Positions 32,918 through 40,664 of a stretch of DNA of 64,000 nucleotides are shown one piece after another; within the stretch, counting starts at the first letter, position 1, and each line of letters starts with the position of its first letter. The stretch is from Leifsonia sp. Leaf264 (lineage in GTDB: Bacteria; Actinomycetota; Actinomycetes; Actinomycetales; Microbacteriaceae). The position numbers were made by a program, and so were the translations under genes. The notes beneath the pieces are model-generated. The model was not told the origin of the DNA. It ran no database searches and saw only the letters and a list, made by a program, of their open reading frames with translations. The stretch covers positions 124,001 through 188,000 of the forward strand of contig NZ_LMMR01000006.1 of assembly GCF_001422325.1 (NCBI RefSeq), written 5' to 3'.

Positions 32918-34393
32918 TCAGTGAGCGCCGGCGAAGGCGGCCACGTCGGGCTCGCCGCTATCGACGGTCCCCGTGGTCGACTTCCTGGAACGGGGCAGGA
33001 GGAGCGCGATCACGAGTGCGCCCACGCTGAGGATCGCCACGAGTGCGAACACGGCGATGTAACCCTGCTCCGAGCTGAAGTGCGCGCCAGCGGCGGTGAA
33101 GCCAGCCAGGATCGCGACGCTGACGGACGTGCCGATCCCCGAGAAGGCGGTCTGCACGACCGTGTAGACGCCCGTGGCCTCACCGGTGTTCTTCGCCGGC
33201 GAGTTCTCGACCACCAGCATCGGCAGCGCGGAGAGCACGAACGCGGTCGAGACAGTGAGCACGATCTGGCTCACGATGAACCACGGCAGGGAGTTCGCCA
33301 CGACTGCTCCGTATGCCGTCAGCACGGCGGCGATGATGCCCGCGCTCGAGCCGACCATGAGCGAGACATTGGCGCGCCCGTTCCGGGCGATCCGGCCGCT
33401 GAGCGGGGAGAGCGCGAAGCCGAACAGGCCGATTGCGAACGAGACCGCACCGGCGACGCCGGCAGACAGTCCGAACCCGACCGGCGCCTCCGTCGGGTAC
33501 TGCATGATCAGCTGTCCCAGGTAACCGGAGATGCCCAGGGGTAGTCCGAGGAGGGCGGCGGCGAGCATGGTCAGGCCGAGGTTGCGCTGCACGAAGAGGC
33601 GCACGTTGACCATGGGTGCGGGGTGGCGTGCCTCCCACACTGCCCAGCCGACGAGGACGATGGCGCCGAGTCCGAGGCAGCCGAGGACGATCGGAGAGAC
33701 CCACCCCAGACCGTGCGCGGCATTCACGCCGAAAAGTACGAGGGCAAGTCCCGGTGCGAAGAGGATTCCGCCGAGCCAGTCGATGCGATCCCGCGGGCCG
33801 GTCGGCTTGTTGGCACGCAGGAAGGAGGCGCCGATCGCGGTCACGGCCGCCAGCGCAGCTGCTACGACGAAGATGAAGCGCCAGCCCAGGGTGTCGATGA
33901 TGTTGCCCGCAATGAGGTTGCCTGCGGCGCCGGCGAGCATCGCCGTTCCCGCAACGAGCGAGATGGCGATGGACAGGTACTTTGCCGCAACGGCGTCGCG
34001 GATGATGCCGAAGCAGAGCGGCAGCAAGCCGCCGGCCACTCCCTGGATGGCACGTCCGGCGATCACGCCGCCGATGTCACCGGCGAACAGGCTGATCAGG
34101 GATCCGACGATCGAGGCGAGCAGAAGGATGATGAGCACGCGCTTGCGGCCGAAGATGTCACCGAGGCGGCCACTGATCGCTGCGGATGCGGCGCCGACGA
34201 GCAGGAAGCCCGTGAGCACCCAACTCACCGCGCTCTCACTGCTCTCGAGGTCTTGGATGAGGCTCGGCAGCGCCGAGTACATCATCGTCGACTCGAACGA
34301 GCTCACGATGGCCACGAGCATCAGGATGGCGATCACGAAGCCGAGGGGACGCCGAGATCGATTCTCCACGTCGGCCGTCAAGGGTGCTGTCAT
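32918..34393 (-). CDS. MFS transporter, DHA2 type (14 TM), paralogue of 11389-12873
   Basis: A 491-residue membrane protein with about 14 hydrophobic segments and the GRLGDIFGRKRVLI loop. It shares long near-identical stretches with the other MFS protein in the window, including FESTMMYSALPSL against FEVTMMYAAIPTL. It would move a hydrophobic substrate or toxic intermediate by proton exchange. It heads the exporter-SDR-aldehyde dehydrogenase operon. A strong promoter with overlapping operator lies about 200 bp upstream, leaving a long leader with two hairpins. Confidence 0.87.
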   Translation of the reverse strand: MTAPLTADVENRSRRPLGFVIAILMLVAIVSSFESTMMYSALPSLIQDLESSESAVSWVLTGFLLVGAASAAISGRLGDIFGRKRVLIILLLASIVGSLISLFAGDIGGVIAGRAIQGVAGGLLPLCFGIIRDAVAAKYLSIAISLVAGTAMLAGAAGNLIAGNIIDTLGWRFIFVVAAALAAVTAIGASFLRANKPTGPRDRIDWLGGILFAPGLALVLFGVNAAHGLGWVSPIVLGCLGLGAIVLVGWAVWEARHPAPMVNVRLFVQRNLGLTMLAAALLGLPLGISGYLGQLIMQYPTEAPVGFGLSAGVAGAVSFAIGLFGFALSPLSGRIARNGRANVSLMVGSSAGIIAAVLTAYGAVVANSLPWFIVSQIVLTVSTAFVLSALPMLVVENSPAKNTGEATGVYTVVQTAFSGIGTSVSVAILAGFTAAGAHFSSEQGYIAVFALVAILSVGALVIALLLPRSRKSTTGTVDSGEPDVAAFAGAH

Positions 34394-34416
34394 GTCTTTT
34401 CACTCTCCATTGAGGG

Positions 34417-34535
34417 ACCTGCCACACCGGCAGGTTCTTTTGATGCAGAAACGCGTGGCCCGCGGCAACCTCGCCCCGGACCGCCCGATCACTTCTGCTG
34501 CGTACGAATCGGTGCAGTGGCCGCGGTGCCACTGC
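34417..34535 (-). other. Leader with two hairpins before the exporter gene
   Basis: The 338-bp space 34394-34731 holds two perfect stem-loops, a promoter and a terminator. The loops are ACCTGCC-N5-GGCAGGT (34417-34435), about 25 bases before the ATG, and GCAGTGGC-N6-GCCACTGC (34514-34535). Both lie in the transcribed leader of the exporter operon. They may tune translation or mRNA stability. I do not recognise a known riboswitch. Confidence 0.45.
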
Positions 34536-34585
34536 CTCACGGGCTGCGACTGTTCCCTATAAGGGAACAGATGATCCTTACAACA

Positions 34586-34618
34586 GGTACAGTGTATCCA
34601 GCAGATTGGCCCTGTCAA
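34586..34618 (-). promoter_or_regulatory. Promoter with overlapping operator for the exporter operon
   Basis: On the minus strand TTGACA (34618-34613) and TACACT (34596-34591) are 16 bp apart. The -10 box lies in the palindromic element GGATACACTGTACC (34599-34586; core TACA-G-TGTA), so a bound regulator would block transcription. The start would be near 34583, giving a leader of about 190 bases. Confidence 0.6.
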
Positions 34619-34675
34619 TCGCCTGAGCGCACGAATTCAGCACAATCGCTTGATTCATGCGCGCTTGGCGCGCAC

Positions 34676-34717
34676 AAAAACGGCCACGTGCGAAGAGTTC
34701 ACTCGCGCGTGGCCGTT
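34676..34717 (-). terminator. Rho-independent terminator of the second ferredoxin gene
   Basis: AACGGCCACGTGCGA pairs with TCGCGCGTGGCCGTT (15 bp, one mismatch, 9-base loop), and on the minus strand the stem is followed by TTTTTG. It lies 15 bp beyond the stop of the ferredoxin gene at 34732 and shields the exporter promoter. Confidence 0.85.
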
Positions 34718-34731
34718 GACGGATCCGCTTG

Positions 34732-35046
34732 CTACCCCGCCGGCAACTGCGCGACGAAATCGGCGTCGTGCTCGATCTTCCCGAGCTTGCGGCCGCCCTT
34801 CGAGATGTCGAGCCCTTCGAAGAACTGGGCGTTGACATCGAGGAAGACCTCATCGTCCCCGTCGAGCTCGTCGTCGTATCGAATGGCCTGCGTGGGGCAT
34901 ACAGCCTCGCATGCGCCGCAGTTGATGCAGAGATCTGGATTGATGTACATCATCCGCTCGCCCTCGAAGAGGCAATCGGCAGGGCACACCTGGATGCAGC
35001 TCTTGTCTTTGACATCCACACATGCCTGGGTCACAACAAAGGCCAT
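34732..35046 (-). CDS. FdxA-type seven-iron ferredoxin (second copy)
   Basis: A 104-residue ferredoxin with the same eight Cys as the protein at 22941 (9, 17, 21, 25 and 40, 43, 46, 50), plus YINPDLCINCGACEAVCP. It differs in its C-terminal third. GAGGAGA precedes the ATG at 35046; the upstream open frame is ignored. It is transcribed alone, divergently from the second P450 gene, with a shared 19-bp palindrome between them, so it may feed that P450 in addition to the small 3Fe-4S ferredoxin. Confidence 0.9.
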   Translation of the reverse strand: MAFVVTQACVDVKDKSCIQVCPADCLFEGERMMYINPDLCINCGACEAVCPTQAIRYDDELDGDDEVFLDVNAQFFEGLDISKGGRKLGKIEHDADFVAQLPAG

Positions 35047-35087
35047 CGTCTCTTCTCCTCGACATCGTCGTCCGGGCGAAAGTCGTC

Positions 35088-35116
35088 TGGACTCGCTTCT
35101 TTCGAACGGGTACACT
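35088..35116 (+). promoter_or_regulatory. Promoter of the second P450 operon
   Basis: TGGACT (35088-35093) and TACACT (35111-35116) are 17 bp apart and point toward the P450 gene at 35198. The expected start near 35123 lies just before the palindrome at 35133-35151. Confidence 0.45.
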
Positions 35117-35132
35117 GACGACACTTCTAAGC

Positions 35133-35151
35133 GCTAGATTTCAAATCTAGC
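35133..35151. promoter_or_regulatory. Perfect 19-bp palindrome between ferredoxin and P450 genes
   Basis: GCTAGATTT-C-AAATCTAGC is a perfect inverted repeat in the divergent intergenic region. It would bind a dimeric repressor controlling both directions. No regulator gene is adjacent, so the protein that reads it must lie elsewhere. Confidence 0.65.
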
Positions 35152-35197
35152 ACCATGAAGCGCCGTGACCAAGGCTGTTCACTGACAGGAGACTCTG

Positions 35198-36370
35198 ATG
35201 CAGACAGCATCCTTCTCGACCCAACGCGTCGATCCGTACAATCCGCCGGCAGACCATGTGAGGTTGCAGCAGGGGGGCTCGATCACCCAGGTCCCCTGGC
35301 CCAACACCGGCACCATCTGGGTCGTGACGAAGCACGCCGATGTGCGCACTGTGCTGGGCGACGCCCGGTTCAGTTCCGACCGGGCCCTCCCCGGACACCC
35401 GATGAACTCCGGCGGCTACGTCACCGGCGCTCAGCTCAAGCAGCTCATCGAGATGGATCCGCCTGAGCACGCCCAGCACCGCCTGCGCATCATGGGCGAA
35501 TTCACCGTGAAGAAGATCGCCGCCATGCGGCCGCGGATCGAGCAGATCGTCGAGGAGACCATCGACGCCATGCTTGCGAGCGGCAATGAGGCCGACCTCG
35601 TGGAGGCGCTGTCGCTCCCGGTTCCGTCCATGGTGATCGCCGACCTCCTGGGCGTCCCCTACGAGGACCACGGATTCTTCCAAGAGAACAGCGCGACGTT
35701 CGTCGATGCGGACACCCCTGTGGAAGGCCGGATCGCTGCGATGGGCGCGCTCAAGAAGTACGTGGGCGAGCTCGTCCAGTCCCGCGTGACCGCCCCGGGC
35801 GATGACATCCTGAGCCGCCAGCTCGCGGCCGGCGCCGATCCCGTCGAACTCACGGGGCTCGGTTTCCTGCTGCTCATCGCAGGGCATGAGACCACAGCGA
35901 ACATGATCTCTCTCTCGGTCGCGGCGCTGCTCGACAAGCCCGAACTCCTCCAGCAGCTGCGCGACGATCCTTCGCTCGTCCCCGGCGCCGTGGAGGAGCT
36001 ACTGCGCTACTTCACCATCGCGGACGTCGGCCATCAGCGCCTCGCAACGGCCGACATCGAGGTCGCCGGCACAATGATCCACGCCGGTGAGGCCGTCTAC
36101 GCTTTCGCCAACGTGGCGAACCGCGACCCCGACGTCTTCCCCGAGCCCAACGCGATCGACTTCACCCGCGGTGCCCGCAACCACCTCGCGTTCGGCTTCG
36201 GCCCGCACCAGTGCCTCGGCCAGAACCTCGCACGACTCGAACTGGAGGTCGTGCTGTCCGCCGTGGTCCGCCGTCTCCCCACCCTTCGCCTCGCGGTCCC
36301 GTTCGGTGAGATCCCCTTCAAGGAGTTCGGGCCCAACTACGGCGTCTACCAGCTCCCGGTGGCCTGGTGA
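35198..36370 (+). CDS. Cytochrome P450 (second), CYP105-like
   Basis: A 390-residue soluble P450 with the I-helix AGHETT (228-233), E267-x-x-R270 and the heme loop FGFGPHQCLG (332-341, Cys339). Overall form resembles the actinobacterial CYP105/CYP107 group of broad hydroxylases. AGGAG stands ahead of the ATG. The stop overlaps the following 3Fe-4S ferredoxin start by 4 bp (GTGA), giving a matched donor. Downstream are a cyclase-family hydrolase and an SDR. Confidence 0.92.
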   Translation: MQTASFSTQRVDPYNPPADHVRLQQGGSITQVPWPNTGTIWVVTKHADVRTVLGDARFSSDRALPGHPMNSGGYVTGAQLKQLIEMDPPEHAQHRLRIMGEFTVKKIAAMRPRIEQIVEETIDAMLASGNEADLVEALSLPVPSMVIADLLGVPYEDHGFFQENSATFVDADTPVEGRIAAMGALKKYVGELVQSRVTAPGDDILSRQLAAGADPVELTGLGFLLLIAGHETTANMISLSVAALLDKPELLQQLRDDPSLVPGAVEELLRYFTIADVGHQRLATADIEVAGTMIHAGEAVYAFANVANRDPDVFPEPNAIDFTRGARNHLAFGFGPHQCLGQNLARLELEVVLSAVVRRLPTLRLAVPFGEIPFKEFGPNYGVYQLPVAW

Positions 36371-36570
36371 ACGTGCAGATAGTCGCCCGACAAGCGACAT
36401 GCATCGGGTCGGGGCAATGCGTCTTCACCGATCCCGACGCCTTCGACCAGGACGACGACGGTCTCGTGCTGGTACTCAAGCAGCCCGCAGCCGAGGGCGA
36501 GATCGCTCTCGCGCGGCAGGCCGTGAACATCTGTCCGAGCAGGTCCCTCTCGATCCTGGAGGCGTCCTGA
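36367..36570 (+). CDS. Small 3Fe-4S ferredoxin, partner of the second P450
   Basis: A 67-residue ferredoxin with Cys12, Cys18 (CIGSGQC) and Cys56 (NICPSRSL). It starts with GTG in a 4-bp overlap with the P450 stop. The same gene order and the same cluster type as at 28666-30170 suggest the two P450-ferredoxin units share an ancestor or were recruited for successive steps. Confidence 0.9.
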   Translation: MNVQIVARQATCIGSGQCVFTDPDAFDQDDDGLVLVLKQPAAEGEIALARQAVNICPSRSLSILEAS

Positions 36571-36622
36571 TGACATCGACGAACGAAGCTCGGACCGAGC
36601 GAACCGAGAAGTGGAGCAGCAA

Positions 36623-37627
36623 GTGACGATGGAGCAGGTGGCCCCCGAGAAGGTCGGCCCGGATCCGCTGGACCCGTGGCTTCGCAGCATCGCGGACGAA
36701 CACGAGGCAGCGCGCCACACCCCCGGCGTGCAGTGCCGCGGCTCGGTCGCCCTCATCACCGAGGCCGCCCGACTGCGCGGCATCGCCGAGGTTCGGCTGG
36801 GCCGCGCGATCTCGCTGGAGCGGGAAGTGGAGACCCGGCCCGATCGACTTGCGAACGGTCGCCTGATCGCCGAGGCCGAGAAGGCCCAGTGGCAGAAGCT
36901 GGGGATGACGGACCTGCCAGAGGGCCACGGGAGCGTCGAGCTCGAGGTCGGCGTCGGCATCTACGGCCGGCACGTGCACGGCGGAGACGTCATCCGATAC
37001 GACGCTCATGGCGTACACAACACCCACCTCGACGGACTCGCCCACATCGGCGCGGATGCCTCGTGGCACGGACCGATTCCGGCCTCAGCCTCGCGGACCG
37101 ACGAGGACACGATGGTCAACTGGGCGCAGCACGGCATCGCCACCCGCGCCGTCCTGCTCGACATCACCGCCATCCGTGGCACCGACTGGGTCACGGCGGA
37201 GAGTCCGGTCACAGCGGCGGAACTCGACGCCGCCCTCGCGGTCACCGGTGTGGACGTCCAGCCTGGCGACGCCCTCGTCATCTACCAGGGACGGGACCGG
37301 TACGAGGCCGCGGGCAACGTGTATCCGAGTGGAGCGGCCGCAGTCGCCCGCCCGGGTATCGGCGCGGATGGCGCGGAATGGATCGCCGCGAAGGAGCCGG
37401 GTCTCGTGCTCTGGGACTTCCACGACGCCCGCAACAATGCCGTCGGCTCGCTCGAAGTGCACAACCTGATCTACGCGATCGGCCTGTGCCTGGTCGACAA
37501 CTGCCTACTCGGCCCTGCCGTCGAGCAATTGCGGGCAGCAGGCGTGTCGACGGGCCTCATCGTCGCCGCGCCGACCGCCATCCACAGGTCGACGGGCGTT
37601 CTCATCAACCCACTGCTGTTGTACTGA
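36623..37627 (+). CDS. Cyclase family metal hydrolase (kynurenine-formamidase/isatin-hydrolase fold)
   Basis: A 334-residue protein of the putative cyclase family (PF04199 type), with the metal site H135-x-D137-x3-H141 in NTHLDGLAHIG and RAVLLDITAIRG and GDALVIYQGRD further on. Relatives hydrolyse cyclic or N-formyl amides or open lactones and isatin. GTG at 36623 is chosen because GGAG lies six bases ahead. GTG 36611 and ATG 36629 are alternatives. An 18-codon frame overlapping the ferredoxin stop (ATG 36570) fills the gap and is probably not a gene. Ring opening after P450 oxidation is a reasonable inference. Confidence 0.82.
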   Translation: MTMEQVAPEKVGPDPLDPWLRSIADEHEAARHTPGVQCRGSVALITEAARLRGIAEVRLGRAISLEREVETRPDRLANGRLIAEAEKAQWQKLGMTDLPEGHGSVELEVGVGIYGRHVHGGDVIRYDAHGVHNTHLDGLAHIGADASWHGPIPASASRTDEDTMVNWAQHGIATRAVLLDITAIRGTDWVTAESPVTAAELDAALAVTGVDVQPGDALVIYQGRDRYEAAGNVYPSGAAAVARPGIGADGAEWIAAKEPGLVLWDFHDARNNAVGSLEVHNLIYAIGLCLVDNCLLGPAVEQLRAAGVSTGLIVAAPTAIHRSTGVLINPLLLY

Positions 37628-37738
37628 ACCGCATCAGAACACGCAGCGCCGGGCCGGTACTCCGACAGGGGCATCGGCCCGGCGCTCGCCCACGCACCAA
37701 CACACCCTCAACGACTCTTCATCGAACGGATTGACCCC

Positions 37739-38506
37739 ATGACTGCATCATTCGACGGCAAGGCCGGCCTCGTTACCGGCGCCGGCAGCGGCATCGGACG
37801 CGCGACCGCGATCGAGATCGCCGCTCGCGGCGGCAAGGTCGTGATCGCCGACATCGCCGACGAGGCCGGCCTCGAGACCGTCCGGCTCATCGAGGCGACC
37901 GGAGGCACCGCGGCCTTCCAGCACACCGACATCACCGATGAGGCATCCGTCGCCGCACTCGTCGCCTTTGTCGTCGAGAAGTTCGGCTCGCTCGACTTCG
38001 CACACAACAATGCGGCGGGCAGCATCCCGATGCACGAGCTCGCCGACTACGAGAGCGACTTGAACGCCTGGGCGATCAAGCTCTACCTCGAGGGTCCGTA
38101 CTTCTGCCTCAAGCACGAACTGCGGTACATGAAGGAGCATGGCGGCGGCTCCATCGTCAACACAGCATCCCTCGCGGGGCTGTTCCCGTCTCCGCTCACC
38201 GCACCGTACGCGGCCGCCAAGCACGGCGTCATCGGCTACACCAAGAGCGCGGCACTCGAGTACGGCCGCTACGGGATCCGCGTGAACGCCGTCTGTCCCG
38301 GGGTGGTCCGTACAGGTCTCACGAAGGACCTGCCGGACGAATACATCGGGCCCGTCACTGCCGGGCAGGTGGTCAAGCGCCTCGCCGAGCCGGAAGAGAT
38401 CGCCGCGCCCGTCGTGTTCCTGCTCTCGGACGCTGCCTCCTTCATCACTGGGGCGATCATCCCCGTCGATGGCGGCGCATCAACGTCGACCACATCGGTC
38501 GAGTAG
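37739..38506 (+). CDS. Short-chain dehydrogenase/reductase
   Basis: A 255-residue classical SDR with TGAGSGIG, NNAAGS, a catalytic Ser in NTASLAG and YAAAK. The C-terminus ITGAIIPVDGGAS is typical of FabG-like enzymes. It lies 111 bp after the cyclase-family gene, in the same direction, and is followed by a strong terminator hairpin. It would oxidise or reduce a hydroxyl/keto group. Confidence 0.87.
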   Translation: MTASFDGKAGLVTGAGSGIGRATAIEIAARGGKVVIADIADEAGLETVRLIEATGGTAAFQHTDITDEASVAALVAFVVEKFGSLDFAHNNAAGSIPMHELADYESDLNAWAIKLYLEGPYFCLKHELRYMKEHGGGSIVNTASLAGLFPSPLTAPYAAAKHGVIGYTKSAALEYGRYGIRVNAVCPGVVRTGLTKDLPDEYIGPVTAGQVVKRLAEPEEIAAPVVFLLSDAASFITGAIIPVDGGASTSTTSVE

Positions 38507-38525
38507 ACGACGCAATACGACGAAC

Positions 38526-38560
38526 GAAGGCGGTGCTCCGAATCCCGGAGCACCGCCTTC
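38526..38560. terminator. Perfect 15-bp hairpin between convergent genes
   Basis: GAAGGCGGTGCTCCG and its complement form a perfect stem with a 5-base loop between the ends of the SDR (38506) and the isochorismatase-like gene (38586). It should stop transcription from both sides. Confidence 0.8.
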
Positions 38561-38585
38561 ACACTGAAACTTGGTCCCCCAGTGT

Positions 38586-39140
38586 TCAGCGGAGCGGCGG
38601 AAGAGCCTCGAGCACCTCGCCCGTGGTCGCCACGGCGCCGATCACGGGGAAGACGTTCGCTAGTGCGTTCTCGTGGGTCTCGGCGCGCATGTCGGAGACT
38701 GCGTCGACCACCACCACGACGTTGAAGCCCAGGTCGTACGCAGCCCGTGCGGTCGACTCGACCCCGAACGATGTCGCAAGGCCGACGAGCACGACCTGAG
38801 TCACATGATTGGCGCGCAGCATGGTTTCGAGGTCGGTGCCGGCGAAGAGGCTCAGTGCTGAACGGGACACCCTGACGTCGTCGTCGGCGAGGCTCAGCTC
38901 CGGTGGTGCCGCCAGCGCCTCGGCAGGCCACTGCCGCCCGCCGGCGCCATAGGCGTTGCGGCCGGCCGGCGTGCCTGTCGACGTGCCGATGACGACCGGG
39001 AGTCCGCGTGCCCGGAAGGCCTCCGCGAGCTCATTGGTCCGCTGGAGGAGGTCCGCTGCGGGGACGACTCGGGCGTTTGCGAGCGTGAGGGTCTGCAGAT
39101 CGACGACCAGGAGGGCCGCGACGGCGTCGATGTCGATCAT
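38586..39140 (-). CDS. Isochorismatase-like hydrolase with altered catalytic residues
   Basis: A 184-residue protein with the isochorismatase/cysteine-hydrolase fold: Asp14 in LLVVDLQ, then VSRSALSLFAGTDLE and VVLVGLATSFGVESTARAA. In cysteine hydrolases of this fold the triad is Asp-Lys-Cys. Here the Lys position is Arg93 and the Cys position is Gly126. Loss of the Cys also occurs in true isochorismatases such as PhzD, where the Lys is kept. It may hydrolyse an enol ether or act on a different substrate, or be inactive. Its ATG overlaps the SDR stop by 4 bp. Confidence 0.8.
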   Translation of the reverse strand: MIDIDAVAALLVVDLQTLTLANARVVPAADLLQRTNELAEAFRARGLPVVIGTSTGTPAGRNAYGAGGRQWPAEALAAPPELSLADDDVRVSRSALSLFAGTDLETMLRANHVTQVVLVGLATSFGVESTARAAYDLGFNVVVVVDAVSDMRAETHENALANVFPVIGAVATTGEVLEALPPLR

Positions 39141-39970
39141 CGGGTCGGCAGGGGGACTCGACCGGAGACGACAGCCGCGACGTTGCCGCCGTCGACGAGC
39201 AGGTCGATGCCCGTGATGTAGGTCGCCTGGGGACCGACGAGGAAGGTGACGGCGTCGGCGATGTCGCTCGGCGTGCCGATGCGGCCACTGCCGGAGTTCT
39301 CGACCATCGCGCGCATGAACGCCCCCGAGGGACTCTCCAGCTCGAGCCGACCCATCGCAGTGGAGATCACGCCAGGGCTGACGCTGTTGATCCGAGCCCC
39401 GCGCGCGCCCCACGAGCCGCTCGCGGCCTGCACCTGGATGCGATTGGCCTGCTTGGACAGACCATAGGCGATACCCGCGTGGCCGAGGACCTCGGGGGCA
39501 AAGAACGGCAGCTCGAGAAGACCTTCCGGCGTGGAGCTGCGGATGGCCTGCGCCTGGTCGGGCGTGAAGTTCGGGGTGAGGTAGCTCGACGAGCTCGAGA
39601 TCACGACACCGGAACCACCCGGAGCGATGACCGCGCCGAATGCCTCGATCATGAGCGCCACGCCCAGCAGATCGACCTTGAGCACGGCCTCCAGAGGCGC
39701 CTGCGTCGGCGAGACTCCTGCCGTGTGGACCATCTGGGACACCGAACCGGCCTCGTGGGCGCGGCGGGCGAGCGCCTCCACGGACTCGCGCGAGGAGACA
39801 TCGACCTGCGCCGTCTCAACCGTGAATCCGTCGGTCGTCATCGAATCGGATACGCGTGCGAGCAGGTCGGTGTTGAAATCAGCCAGAAGGGTCAGCTTTC
39901 CGGGTGCGAGACGACGGGCGATCGTCTCCCCCATCCCTCCAGCGCCGATCACGACAAGAACGTCGGGCAT
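39137..39970 (-). CDS. Short-chain dehydrogenase with long Ser-Tyr insertion (3-alpha-HSD-like)
   Basis: A 277-residue SDR. The cofactor loop reads GAGGMGETIA in place of TGxxxGxG, the Ser lies in VVISSSSSY and the Tyr/Lys in YGLSK. About 45 residues are inserted between them, as in the SDR at 31959. AAGGAGG precedes the ATG at 39970, which is preferred over 40039. It is transcribed with the isochorismatase-like gene and lies divergent from TetR, with a 17-bp palindrome between. Confidence 0.82.
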   Translation of the reverse strand: MPDVLVVIGAGGMGETIARRLAPGKLTLLADFNTDLLARVSDSMTTDGFTVETAQVDVSSRESVEALARRAHEAGSVSQMVHTAGVSPTQAPLEAVLKVDLLGVALMIEAFGAVIAPGGSGVVISSSSSYLTPNFTPDQAQAIRSSTPEGLLELPFFAPEVLGHAGIAYGLSKQANRIQVQAASGSWGARGARINSVSPGVISTAMGRLELESPSGAFMRAMVENSGSGRIGTPSDIADAVTFLVGPQATYITGIDLLVDGGNVAAVVSGRVPLPTR

Positions 39971-39997
39971 GATGCCTCCTTGGTTGGCCACGCATTT

Positions 39998-40014
39998 CGA
40001 GGCATCATGCCTCG
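39998..40014. promoter_or_regulatory. Perfect 17-bp palindrome, probable TetR operator
   Basis: CGAGGCAT-C-ATGCCTCG lies between the divergent SDR (start 39970) and TetR (start 40038) genes. Its size and place suit autoregulation by the TetR protein together with control of the SDR/isochorismatase-like pair. Confidence 0.7.
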
Positions 40015-40037
40015 TATATCGATTGTAGTCTGGCTCC

Positions 40038-40664
40038 ATGGATGACGTCGAGCCGAGGCGCGGCCGCCCTCGGAGCGACCGAGCACGGGCGGCGATCCTG
40101 GCGGCGACACGCGACCTTCTCCGCGAGGTCGGCTATGACCGGCTCACGATCGCCGACATCGCGACGCGCGCCGGGGTCGGACGCCAGACCGTCTATCGCT
40201 GGTGGTCGGCGAAGGCGGCCATAGCCACCGAGTGCGTCCTCGACGGGCTCGTCGAGCTCCCGCTCATCACGATGCCCGCGACCGGGGATCCCGCCGACGA
40301 TCTCCGCGAGTGGCTCGACGCATCGCACAGTGTGATCGCTTCAGCCGACGCCGCACCGCTGCTTCGTGCCCTGACGGCTGCAGCCACGAGTGACGCCGCC
40401 GCCGCCGAGCAGCTCTCCCTCCGGTTCTCGGATCCTCTCCGAGCCGCGATCGCGACATCTCTCCGCGCGGGCATTGCGGCCGGACGCATCCGCACAGACG
40501 CGGACGTGGATGCCACGGCCGACGTCCTGCTGGGCACGCTCATCTACGCCATCGTGACGCGAGACGACGGAATCGCGCAACGCGCTTCCGTCGTCAGCCG
40601 GATCCTCCTCGACGGGTTGGCTCGCGAGAACTCAGGAGATGGACCGAGCCTCCGGGCCATCTGA
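40038..40664 (+). CDS. TetR family transcriptional regulator
   Basis: A 208-residue regulator. The N-terminal helix-turn-helix (about residues 12-60) contains AAILAATRDLLREVGYDRLTIADIA and VGRQTVYRWW. The C-terminal part matches the TetR_C class with ADVLLGTLIYAIV. The ATG at 40038 is 24 bases after the palindrome. Its 3' end overlaps the convergent membrane-protein gene by 33 bp. It probably represses the divergent SDR pair until a pathway compound binds. Confidence 0.87.
   Translation: MDDVEPRRGRPRSDRARAAILAATRDLLREVGYDRLTIADIATRAGVGRQTVYRWWSAKAAIATECVLDGLVELPLITMPATGDPADDLREWLDASHSVIASADAAPLLRALTAAATSDAAAAEQLSLRFSDPLRAAIATSLRAGIAAGRIRTDADVDATADVLLGTLIYAIVTRDDGIAQRASVVSRILLDGLARENSGDGPSLRAI

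Noticed and set aside
36570-36626. 18-codon frame starting in the ferredoxin stop
   Set aside because: It has an overlapping ATG but is very polar, short and without similarity. It is more likely the spacer before the cyclase-family gene.
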